Assembly (NCBI GenBank): GCA_964394475.1
Contig: CAYMXZ010000171.1
Location: 1-7,619 of the forward strand
Direction: 5' to 3'
Length of the DNA stretch: 7,619 nt
Source: RQOF01 sp964394475
Lineage (GTDB): Bacteria > Calditrichota > Calditrichia > RBG-13-44-9
Positions 1-6,428 of the stretch are shown here, in pieces. The notes beneath the pieces were generated by a model that did not search any database, was not told the DNA's origin, and saw only the letters and a list, made by a program, of their open reading frames with translations. The position numbers and the translations under genes are program-made. Each line of letters starts with the position of its first letter. Within the stretch, counting starts at the first letter, position 1.

Positions 1-189
1 TTTTAAAGCTTTGGAAGCACCATGGCGAATTTTCAATTGTGATATCACATCTCCAAAAATAATATTTGTTGTATAAAAACTATCTCCGTCATCAAGGTAA
101 GCCTTGAATTGATCAGTAAACCGCTGATGTAAAGGATGAGAATTTTCGACCAAAATTAACCAGGCATCTTCATTAATAAAAATTTTCAT
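1..189 (-). CDS. PIN-domain protein, VapC-like toxin (partial)
   Basis: This is the N-terminal 63 residues of a gene read leftwards from ATG at 189; it runs off the left edge. PIN domains are Mg2+-dependent ribonucleases and commonly serve as VapC toxins that cut tRNA or rRNA. The visible part matches the family layout: a first beta strand MKIFI, AW at residues 9-10, a histidine-containing loop (SHPLH, 17-21), a second strand ending YTTN (39-42), then a helix GDVISQL (46-52) and a basic segment ending RHGASKA. The usual first catalytic Asp (IDTxAW) is Asn6, followed by Glu7 and Asp8, and the usual helix Glu is Asp47. It may therefore be a weakened or altered nuclease. It begins 9 bases after the antitoxin stop; the ribosome site is a G-run that overlaps that stop (TAGGGGGG) with 4 bases to ATG. 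The family call rests on pattern recognition over a short partial sequence, helped by the neighbouring antitoxin. Confidence 0.72.
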   Translation of the reverse strand, partial: MKIFINEDAWLILVENSHPLHQRFTDQFKAYLDDGDSFYTTNIIFGDVISQLKIRHGASKALK

Positions 190-198
190 GAATCCCCC

Positions 199-393
199 CT
201 ACTCTTCTGTTATTCTCAATAATTTATAAAGGGGATTTTCACCAATAACAATATCCAGGCGGCGGGATTTAATTTTCTTCAGGCTGATCTCTACTTTATC
301 GCCAGGTTTTAAATCAAATTTTTCACAGACCTCCGCTGGGATGGTGATGACATTATTACTTTTTACTTCACTGACAAAGGTTGTATAGCGCAT
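199..393 (-). CDS. AbrB/MazE/SpoVT-family antitoxin
   Basis: A 64-residue protein with a SpoVT-AbrB swapped-hairpin DNA-binding fold. The signature is VKSNNVITIPAEV (residues 10-22), followed by the helix/turn FDLKPGDKVEISL (26-38). The C-terminal tail (about 43-64, containing NPLYKLL) lies beyond the DNA-binding hairpin and is the expected toxin-binding part. Such antitoxins neutralise the partner toxin and usually repress their own operon. The partner is the PIN-domain gene just downstream, so this is a VapBC-like pair. The start is chosen as ATG at 393: AAGAAGA lies 7 bases before it, whereas the in-frame GTG at 399 directly abuts that site with no spacer. The gene lies 52 bases after the epimerase stop on the same strand, so it may be read through from upstream or have its own promoter. 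Confidence 0.85.
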   Translation of the reverse strand: MRYTTFVSEVKSNNVITIPAEVCEKFDLKPGDKVEISLKKIKSRRLDIVIGENPLYKLLRITEE

Positions 394-401
394 TTTCACT
401 C

Positions 402-424
402 TTCTTTTTTTTAAAAAATAAGAA
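402..424. repeat. AT-rich imperfect dyad overlapping antitoxin ribosome site
   Basis: TTC plus a T-run (402-412) is followed by an A-run (413-418), one unpaired T (419) and AAGAA (420-424). The two halves are complementary, allowing for that single bulge. On the minus strand it ends in the AAGAAG that forms the antitoxin's Shine-Dalgarno sequence. It could be an autoregulatory operator, a weak RNA fold hiding the ribosome site, or simply A/T composition. There is no GC stem, so it is not a standard terminator. Confidence 0.3.
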
Positions 425-445
425 TTTTGAAAACTGATTCCAAGA

Positions 446-1372
446 TTATTTAACGATTCTTTTTTTGAAAAATTGAATTGTTTTCGGTATACCTACTTCC
501 AGGGGGGTGGTTGGTTTCCATCCTAAATCTTTCCAGATAAATTCACTACTCAACAGGCTTCGTTTTTGTTCTCCTGGTTTCGCCGGGCCGTAAACTTCGC
601 TCATATGAATGCCAGCGGCAGAAATGATATGCCTATAGAGCTGGACGACACTGGTTTCAACTCCCGTTCCAATATTGTAAATCTTATTATCGCCTTTTTC
701 CAGAACCAACTCGTTCGCCTTCACCACATCTTCTACATAAACATAATCGCGCGTCTGTAATCCGTCACCATTGATGATCGGTTGTTTTCCAGTGAGTAAC
801 CGTTCAGAGAAAATAGCCACCACTCCAGCTTCTCCATGGGGATTCTGGCGAGGGCCGTACACATTGGCATATCTCAGGATGGTATAGGTTAATCCATAAC
901 TCTGTTGATAAAAATATAAATATTTTTCAGTGGTCAGTTTAGTGATTCCGTACGGCGATAATGGCCGTAATGGATGTTGTTCATCGGCCGGAAAATAATC
1001 CTGTTCACCATAGATTGCTCCTCCGGTGGAGGCAAAGATAAATTTTTTCACCCCAAATTTTATACAATTCTGCAGCAAATTTAAACCACCGAGTACATTG
1101 ACGCGGGCATCATAGATCGGATCGGATACCGATTTTCGCACATCCATCTGTGCCGCATGATGATTGACTATCACCGGTTTTTCTTTTTGAAAAACATCGG
1201 CAATTTTCTCATCACAAATATCCATTTTATAAAATTGAGCCCGGGCAGGAATATTTTCTTCTCTGCCGGTAACCAAATTATCAATAATAATCACCCGATG
1301 TCCTAATTCGAGATAACGATCAGCAACATGTGAACCAATAAAACCCGCAGCTCCAGTGATTAAAATGTTCAT
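446..1372 (-). CDS. UDP-glucose 4-epimerase-type NAD-dependent SDR (GalE/WcaG-like)
   Basis: An extended short-chain dehydrogenase/reductase of 308 residues, predicted cytosolic. The NAD-binding Rossmann motif is GAAGFIG (7-13), and Asp31 ends the second strand and would hold the adenosine ribose. The catalytic set is Thr116 (in ASTGGAIYG), Tyr141 and Lys145 (YGITK), with the same 25-residue Thr/Ser-to-Tyr spacing as in E. coli GalE. HHAAQMDVRKS (71-81), RYANVYGPRQNP (167-178) and GDGLQTRDYVYVEDV (202-216) are typical of bacterial and archaeal nucleotide-sugar 4-epimerases of the shorter class (E. coli GalE is about 338 residues). The likely reaction is interconversion of UDP-glucose and UDP-galactose or their N-acetyl forms; substrate cannot be fixed from sequence. 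ATG at 1372 is preceded by AAAGGA with a 4-base spacer. It lies 117 bases after purD and before the toxin-antitoxin pair, all on one strand. Confidence 0.9.
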   Translation of the reverse strand: MNILITGAAGFIGSHVADRYLELGHRVIIIDNLVTGREENIPARAQFYKMDICDEKIADVFQKEKPVIVNHHAAQMDVRKSVSDPIYDARVNVLGGLNLLQNCIKFGVKKFIFASTGGAIYGEQDYFPADEQHPLRPLSPYGITKLTTEKYLYFYQQSYGLTYTILRYANVYGPRQNPHGEAGVVAIFSERLLTGKQPIINGDGLQTRDYVYVEDVVKANELVLEKGDNKIYNIGTGVETSVVQLYRHIISAAGIHMSEVYGPAKPGEQKRSLLSSEFIWKDLGWKPTTPLEVGIPKTIQFFKKRIVK

Positions 1373-1489
1373 ATCATCCTTTCCAGTTAATATGTATCAC
1401 TTTCTCAACTGCTCAAGAATCGGATACGTCTCCATTCCATTATCGATCTATAAGCAATTTTATTAATTCTTATTAAAATGATGTTCAGC
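1373..1489. other. purD-epimerase intergenic gap
   Basis: A 117-base AT-rich gap between two genes in the same direction. It holds the epimerase ribosome site (1377-1382). I see no GC-rich hairpin with a T-run after purD and no convincing -35/-10 pair. The best promoter match (TTGAGC at 1411-1416, TATTAA at 1387-1392, both minus strand, spacer 18) would start transcription inside the ribosome site. The epimerase may have an unrecognised promoter or be transcribed through from purD. Confidence 0.5.
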
Positions 1490-2764
1490 TTATTTTAAGG
1501 ATTGAATGACCCGTTGAGCGATATCCCGTCGATAATACATCCCCTCGAAATGAATTCGTTCGATATTGCGGTATACTCTATCTCTGGCTGTTTTTAGATC
1601 TTTATCCACAGCAGTCACACCTAAAACCCGACCTCCATTGGTCAGATACTGCGATCCATCCCGAGCCGTACCTGCATGAAAAACAAACACCCCTTTTTCC
1701 AGTTGATCTAAACCATGAATCACTTTTCCCTTTTCATATGCATCAGGATAACCACCAGCCGTAGCAATCACACAAATGGCACTGGCGTTTTTCACCGCCA
1801 GTTTATAATCTGTTAAAGTCTGACGGCTGACGGCTAAACACATTTCCAACAAATCAGATTCCAGCAAAGGCAAGACCACTTGAGTTTCCGGATCACCGAA
1901 ACGGCAATTAAATTCCACGATCTTTGGTCCAGCTGTCGTCAACATTAAACCGCAATAAAGAACTCCCTGATAGGTAATACCCTCGCTGTGCAGACCGTTG
2001 AGAACTGGTTCTACAATTTCTATGATAGCCCGGTCATAGATATCTGGTGTGAGAAATGGGGTAGGTGCATAACTACCCATACCACCGGTGTTTTTGCCCC
2101 GATCGCCATCCAGAGCCCGTTTAAAATCCTGCGCAGGAGATAAAACCAGGTAATCCTTTCCATCGGTAATGACAAAAAGACTGGCCTCTTCTCCCTGCAT
2201 AAATTCTTCAATTACGACCTGCTTACCCGCATCAGCAAAAATACGATCGACCATTATTGTTTTAAGCGCCTGCCTGGCTTCAGCAAGATCTGCACAGACT
2301 ACACTTCCTTTTCCGGCGGCCAGACCATCGGCTTTAATCACTATTTTTGACTCCCGAAGAGTATCCAGATATTTTAAGGCCTGTTGATAGTTTGAGAATT
2401 CTTTAAAGGTAGCCGTTGGGATATTATATTTCTTCATAAAATTTTTTGCAAAAACTTTACTCCCTTCCAATTGTGCGGCTGCTTTTGATGGTCCAAACAC
2501 TGGTATCTTTTGCGATTGTAAAAAATCAACAATCCCTTCCACCAGCGGTTGTTCCGGGCCAACGATGGTAAAATCAACTTCTTTTTCCCGGATAAAATGC
2601 ACAATTTTTTCAAAGTCATGAAGTGGAAGAGAAAAGGTCTTCGCATCGACAGCAATTCCCGCATTACCCGGAATACAAAAAATCTCCTCAACTTCAGGGG
2701 ATTGTTTCAGTTTCCAGATCAAAGCATGTTCTCGCCCACCGCCACCCAGAACTAAAAGTTTCAT
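1490..2764 (-). CDS. purD: Phosphoribosylamine--glycine ligase (GAR synthetase)
   Basis: PurD catalyses the second step of de novo purine synthesis: 5-phosphoribosylamine + glycine + ATP give glycinamide ribonucleotide, in the cytosol. The protein has 424 residues, normal for the family. The N-domain begins with LVLGGGGREHA (4-14) and has GPEQPLVEG (69-77). The ATP-grasp region has FGPSKAAAQLEGSK (90-103), IKADGLAAGKG (143-153), EEFMQGEEAS (186-195), KNTGGMGSYAPTP (224-236) and the metal-binding segment FNCRFGDPE (285-293). The C-domain ends near 424 and includes HAGT (363-366) and TNGGRVLGV (375-383). All key motifs are intact. The start is ATG at 2764, since AGGAG (2774-2770) stands 5 bases before it; the in-frame GTG at 2770 overlaps that site and is unlikely. 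It lies 8 bases downstream of the TPR gene, whose TAG stop overlaps the ribosome site, so translation is probably coupled. Confidence 0.97.
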   Translation of the reverse strand: MKLLVLGGGGREHALIWKLKQSPEVEEIFCIPGNAGIAVDAKTFSLPLHDFEKIVHFIREKEVDFTIVGPEQPLVEGIVDFLQSQKIPVFGPSKAAAQLEGSKVFAKNFMKKYNIPTATFKEFSNYQQALKYLDTLRESKIVIKADGLAAGKGSVVCADLAEARQALKTIMVDRIFADAGKQVVIEEFMQGEEASLFVITDGKDYLVLSPAQDFKRALDGDRGKNTGGMGSYAPTPFLTPDIYDRAIIEIVEPVLNGLHSEGITYQGVLYCGLMLTTAGPKIVEFNCRFGDPETQVVLPLLESDLLEMCLAVSRQTLTDYKLAVKNASAICVIATAGGYPDAYEKGKVIHGLDQLEKGVFVFHAGTARDGSQYLTNGGRVLGVTAVDKDLKTARDRVYRNIERIHFEGMYYRRDIAQRVIQSLK

Positions 2765-2769
2765 TCTCA

Positions 2770-2775
2770 CTCCTA
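2770..2775 (-). promoter_or_regulatory. purD ribosome binding site overlapping upstream stop
   Basis: TAGGAG on the minus strand: the TAG is the stop of the TPR gene and AGGAG is the ribosome site for purD, 5 bases before ATG at 2764. It settles the purD start and implies translational coupling. Confidence 0.8.
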
Positions 2776-4320
2776 CGATCTTAAGTTTAATTGGGATTTT
2801 TTCAGGATGTACTTTTCTCTTTCAATGATCAAACGGGTATATTCATCATTAGTAACCTCGGCTTTTTTAAGAGCCTTTAAGGCTTCCTCCCATTCTTTCA
2901 ATTCACGCAAAACCCGCGCATAACCAATATATATCCAGGCCTTTTGAAAATCATCATCATACTTCTGCAGATCCGTTAGAAAAGATTCAAACAGCTGCCT
3001 TGATTTCAGAACCTGTCCCTGTTGAAATGCCAGACGTGCCTCCAAATCCCTGATTAAAAATACTAAATCAGGGTTTGCAACCGAGTATCTATTTTCATTT
3101 ATGGTTTTTAAAAGCGCCTCTGTTTCAGTAACAGCTTGTGCGGTTTTAAATGTATACGCATGATTTTCGGCAACGATATAATCCCGCATCATTTTATCAA
3201 AAGGAGTTTTCGAATAGATTCTGGAAATGTAATACCAATATTGGGTTTCCTGATTATAACGAATGAGTCCAAAATAGTAGTCAGCGGAAGACTGATCGCG
3301 TCTAAGACCCGCCAGTATTCCTTTATAAAAGGCAATCGCTGCCTGGTAATACTGTGATTTTCGTAAATTTTTATCCAATAATCGATTAAAACATTTCTCC
3401 GCTTCTTCAAAATCATTTAAGCGATAATAACAAACCCCCAGATTATAATATTTCATGACAATGATTTGAGGTAATTTTTCTCGGTAGGCATCAGAAACAG
3501 AATTAAAATACTTCTCCGCTTTCTCAATCTGGCCAAATCGACGATAATGATACCCAATGAGCAGTAACAAGGCTGGATTTTCAGGATATAACGTTTTCAG
3601 ACGAAGGAACGTTTGGAGACTACCTGAATAGGCACCTTCCAGAAAATACCGAATAACCGCATGGGTAAATTCAGCCTCGATCTTTAAATATTGTCCTTGA
3701 ATGGCAGTCTTTTCAATTTCGCGGATCCCTTGCGCCCGATCTCCACTAAATCCCAGAATACTGGCAAAAAATTTGATAACCCCCGGCAACAAATCCGCAT
3801 AATAGTGAAAAATACCTAATCCCAGATAGGCATCATAATAGGTAGAATCTGTTTTTACCGCTTCTTCCAGAAAGTTTTTGGCACGGCGGCCATGAAGATA
3901 TCCTTTCAGATAATTGGAGTTTAGCACATGATAAATACCCAGTACACCATGCGACACACCCAAGTAATAGGCCGCTTCAGCCGGCTGATTCCCCTGCTTT
4001 TGATAGGCTTCGCCTTTAGCTATTGCCATGCGAATGGTTTGTTGCAGAACTGAATCCAGACCAACATTGGTGCGGTCCTGTGAATAATAAATAGCCGTTA
4101 TAAAAGCTTCGTAAAAATAGCCATGAGGGAGTTCGGAATACTCATTTTGAATCTGCCGAAAAATACTGGTCGCTTCTGCTAATCGAAAATGATAAATCTC
4201 CGTCTTGCCTTTTTCTATTAATTGATATAGTTTTTGCTCCTCAGCTTTTGATTTTTCTGGGACAGAAAAACAGATCACCACCACTATTAAAAACCAAACA
4301 AGTGATTTGAAAGGTTTCAT
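2773..4320 (-). CDS. Exported tetratricopeptide-repeat protein
   Basis: A 515-residue protein with a Sec signal peptide: a basic start (MKPFK), a hydrophobic core (about 7-20) and a likely cleavage after SKA (24-26). Cys17 is not in a lipobox, so a lipoprotein is unlikely. The mature part is all-helical repeats. Clear TPR units are near 246-279 (PENPALLLLIGYHYRRFGQIEKAEKYF region), 289-316 (YYNLGVCYYRLNDFEEAEKCF region) and 459-490 (WIYIGYARVLRELKEWEEALKAL region); weaker ones cover 30-240. A conserved-looking block, YYDAYLGLGIFHYYADLLPG (161-180) then GFSGDRAQGI (190-199), recalls a family of periplasmic TPR proteins of unknown role. TPR arrays bind other proteins, so a periplasmic or outer-membrane scaffold is the reasonable inference. 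Its ATG overlaps the uvrB stop (ATGA), with AAAGG 9 bases upstream inside uvrB. Its specific function is unknown; nothing links it biochemically to repair or purines. Confidence 0.88.
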   Translation of the reverse strand: MKPFKSLVWFLIVVVICFSVPEKSKAEEQKLYQLIEKGKTEIYHFRLAEATSIFRQIQNEYSELPHGYFYEAFITAIYYSQDRTNVGLDSVLQQTIRMAIAKGEAYQKQGNQPAEAAYYLGVSHGVLGIYHVLNSNYLKGYLHGRRAKNFLEEAVKTDSTYYDAYLGLGIFHYYADLLPGVIKFFASILGFSGDRAQGIREIEKTAIQGQYLKIEAEFTHAVIRYFLEGAYSGSLQTFLRLKTLYPENPALLLLIGYHYRRFGQIEKAEKYFNSVSDAYREKLPQIIVMKYYNLGVCYYRLNDFEEAEKCFNRLLDKNLRKSQYYQAAIAFYKGILAGLRRDQSSADYYFGLIRYNQETQYWYYISRIYSKTPFDKMMRDYIVAENHAYTFKTAQAVTETEALLKTINENRYSVANPDLVFLIRDLEARLAFQQGQVLKSRQLFESFLTDLQKYDDDFQKAWIYIGYARVLRELKEWEEALKALKKAEVTNDEYTRLIIEREKYILKKSQLNLRS

Positions 4321-6305
4321 GAGATCTTACCTTTCAATTGTTTGATTTCATCACGCAAACGGGCGGCTTTCTCAAATTCAAGATTTTCGGCAGCCGTCTT
4401 CATCTCTTTCTCTAATTGTTCAATCAGTTGCAGTCCAGTGAATCGATCAATAATGTCAAACTTCCGAATCTCTTTTTTTACTTTGTACTTACCATGCGCA
4501 TCAGCCACCGAGGTGGTTCGTAAAATTTCTTCAGTTGTTTTGCGAATGCTTTCCGGCACAATTCCATGTTTTTGGTTGTATTCCAGCTGTTTTTTTCTAC
4601 GCCGTTCTGTTTCATCCATCGTTTCCCGCATGGAACGAGTAATGGTATCCGCATAGAAAATAACCTTCCCATTCACATTCCGGGCTGCTCTGCCCGAGAT
4701 CTGGAGCAAAGATACGGTCGATCTTAAAAAGCCTTCTTTATCCGCATCAAGAATGGCTACCAGCGATACTTCCGGCAAATCCAGGCCTTCTCTCAGCAGG
4801 TTTATTCCAATTAATACATCAAATTCCGATAATCGTAAATCCCGCAGAATATCCACCCGCTCCAGCGAATCGATTTCCGAATGCAGATATTTGGCACGGA
4901 TATTGAGATTTTGTAAGTAATCGGTCAAATCTTCGGCCATTCTTTTCGTCAGAGTCAACACTAATACGCGTTCATTTTGTTTCACCCGCTCGGAGATCTC
5001 CTCCACTAGATCATCTATCTGGCCTTTAGTCGGCCGAACTTCGATTTCAGGATCGATTAATCCGGTGGGACGGATAACCTGGTCTACCACCTCTCCACCG
5101 CTCAATTGAATTTCATATTCAGAAGGAGTGGCGGATACAAATACCACCTGATTCATTTTGGCCATAAATTCCTCAAATTTCAGAGGGCGATTGTCAAGGG
5201 CGCTGGGCAAACGGAAGCCGTGCTCAACCAGGGTTATTTTACGAGAATAATCACCATTATACATCGAATGCAATTGAGGGATTGTTTGATGGGACTCATC
5301 GATGATACATAAAAAATCTTTAGGAAAAAAGTCGATGAGGGTATAGGGAGGTTCACCAGGTTGCCGACCAGAAATATGCCGTGAATAATTTTCGATCCCG
5401 GAGCAATATCCGATTTCCTGGATCATTTCCAGATCAAAATTTGTCCGCTGTTCCAGTCGCTGCGCTTCCAGCAGTTTACCCTGCCGACGAAGTTCCTCCA
5501 ATCGATCTTTCAATTCTAACCGAATGGTCTCCATCGCTCTTTCCATTTTGGTTTGGGTCGTCACATGGTGACTGGCCGGGTAGATGACAACCTGATCGAC
5601 CTCTTCCAGTATTTCACCCGTCAGTATGTCAACATAGCTGATATGCTCTATTTCATCACCAAATGTATCCAGACGGATGAGATATTTTTCATATGCTGGA
5701 TAGACTTCGATGACATCACCACGAACCCGAAAGGTACCTCTTACCGGATTCAGGTCATTGCGGCTATAATGAATATCAACCAACCGCCCCAGAAAATCAT
5801 ACCGATGAAGCGTCTCCCCTTTCTTAATGAGAATCATTAATTCTTTATAATCCTCCGGAGATCCAATTCCATAAATACAGGAGACACTGGCGACAATGAT
5901 GACATCCCGTCGGGAAATCACGGCGGCCGACGCTTTTAATCGCAGTCTTTCAATTTCTTCATTGATCGAACTGTCCTTTTCAATATAGGTATCGGTTTGA
6001 GGTATATATGCCTCCGGTTGGTAATAATCGAAATAGCTGATAAAGTATTCAACCGCATTGTGGGGAAAGAATTGTCTAAACTCACCATACAATTGAGCAG
6101 CGAGAGTCTTGTTGTGGGAAATAACCAGGGTTGGACGATTCACTTTTTCAATAACGTTAGCCATCGTAAAAGTTTTTCCGCTCCCGGTCACTCCTAAAAG
6201 CGTCTGATACGGTTTCCCTTCCTGAAGACCCTGTACCAATTGCGCAATGGCTTCAGGTTGATCACCTGTCGGTTTATATTTAGAAACTAATTTGAATCGA
6301 TTCAT
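4317..6305 (-). CDS. uvrB: Excinuclease ABC subunit B
   Basis: UvrB is the damage-verifying helicase-like subunit of nucleotide excision repair. It is loaded by UvrA and recruits UvrC for dual incision. The protein has 662 residues, a normal length. It begins FKLVSKYKPTGDQPEAI (4-20). Walker A is GVTGSGKT (38-45); the damage-clamping beta-hairpin is YFDYYQPEAYIPQTDTYIEKD (91-111). The DExH-type Walker B is IIDESHQ (334-340), motif III is FVSATPSEYE (389-398), motif V is IGINLLREGLDLPEV (499-513) and motif VI ends GRAARN (538-543). The C-terminal UVR domain, which contacts UvrC, is at about 626-660. Motif VI is unusual: STVSLLQISG stands where most homologues read SERSLIQTIG. The start is ATG at 6305, with AAGGA 6 bases upstream; the in-frame TTG at 6323 lies before that site and is unlikely. 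It appears to be the first gene of a uvrB-TPR-purD operon. Confidence 0.98.
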   Translation of the reverse strand: MNRFKLVSKYKPTGDQPEAIAQLVQGLQEGKPYQTLLGVTGSGKTFTMANVIEKVNRPTLVISHNKTLAAQLYGEFRQFFPHNAVEYFISYFDYYQPEAYIPQTDTYIEKDSSINEEIERLRLKASAAVISRRDVIIVASVSCIYGIGSPEDYKELMILIKKGETLHRYDFLGRLVDIHYSRNDLNPVRGTFRVRGDVIEVYPAYEKYLIRLDTFGDEIEHISYVDILTGEILEEVDQVVIYPASHHVTTQTKMERAMETIRLELKDRLEELRRQGKLLEAQRLEQRTNFDLEMIQEIGYCSGIENYSRHISGRQPGEPPYTLIDFFPKDFLCIIDESHQTIPQLHSMYNGDYSRKITLVEHGFRLPSALDNRPLKFEEFMAKMNQVVFVSATPSEYEIQLSGGEVVDQVIRPTGLIDPEIEVRPTKGQIDDLVEEISERVKQNERVLVLTLTKRMAEDLTDYLQNLNIRAKYLHSEIDSLERVDILRDLRLSEFDVLIGINLLREGLDLPEVSLVAILDADKEGFLRSTVSLLQISGRAARNVNGKVIFYADTITRSMRETMDETERRRKKQLEYNQKHGIVPESIRKTTEEILRTTSVADAHGKYKVKKEIRKFDIIDRFTGLQLIEQLEKEMKTAAENLEFEKAARLRDEIKQLKGKIS

Positions 6306-6311
6306 GATAAA

Positions 6312-6358
6312 TCCTTTTTTCAAATTTGGAATTTATGACGAATCATTCTCTAAAACAA
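6312..6358 (-). promoter_or_regulatory. Candidate uvrB operon promoter and ribosome site
   Basis: On the minus strand, TTGTTT (6358-6353) and TAAATT (6335-6330) are 17 bases apart, fitting a sigma-70-type -35/-10 pair, each an imperfect match. Transcription would start near 6323, leaving a short leader with AAGGA at 6316-6312 before ATG at 6305. The palindrome GAATGATTC (6348-6340) lies in the spacer, where a bound repressor would block RNA polymerase. The assignment is by eye only. Confidence 0.4.
6340..6348. promoter_or_regulatory. Palindrome in uvrB promoter spacer
   Basis: GAATCATTC on the plus strand (GAATGATTC on the minus) is a 9-base palindrome with GAAT and ATTC arms around one base. 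It shares these arms with the larger inverted repeat at 6390-6404. It is a possible repressor site, possibly SOS-related given uvrB, but it does not match the E. coli or Bacillus LexA box. Confidence 0.3.
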
Positions 6359-6389
6359 GTTCCGATCATACTCACTTTTTATTCCAGCA

Positions 6390-6404
6390 GAATCAAAATG
6401 ATTC
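6390..6404. repeat. Perfect inverted repeat GAATCA-N3-TGATTC
   Basis: A 15-base perfect dyad with 6-base arms and a 3-base AAA centre, in the middle of the divergent promoter region, 32 bases upstream of the candidate uvrB -35. Its arms include the GAAT/ATTC ends of the palindrome at 6340-6348. It may be a binding site for a dimeric regulator of one or both flanking operons. Confidence 0.35.
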
Positions 6405-6428
6405 ATATTTTTATACTATCTACTTTTA

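Noticed and set aside
566..760. A plus-strand open frame opposite the end of the epimerase gene
   Set aside because: It is antisense to a conserved SDR domain and has no ribosome site or recognisable domain.
1387..1416. Promoter for the epimerase (TTGAGC/TATTAA, minus strand)
   Set aside because: An 18-base spacer and weak boxes, and the predicted transcript would begin within the ribosome site, leaving almost no leader.
1451..1472. Hairpin after purD as a terminator (TAAG-C-AATT and AATT-CTTA)
   Set aside because: The stem is nearly all A/T with a bulge, and no T-run follows on the minus strand; it would not form a stable terminator.
2020..3416. Open frames in other registers across purD and the TPR gene, on both strands
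   Set aside because: They are shadows of real genes, with no supporting start sites or recognisable domains.
4342..5840. Several plus-strand open frames of 64-104 codons opposite uvrB
   Set aside because: They lie antisense to a highly conserved gene, have no ribosome sites, and read as low-complexity Ser/Phe/Ile-rich strings with no family resemblance.
6306..6323. A TTG start for uvrB giving six more residues
   Set aside because: The ribosome site AAGGA lies downstream of that TTG and directly serves ATG at 6305, which also matches the usual UvrB N-terminus.
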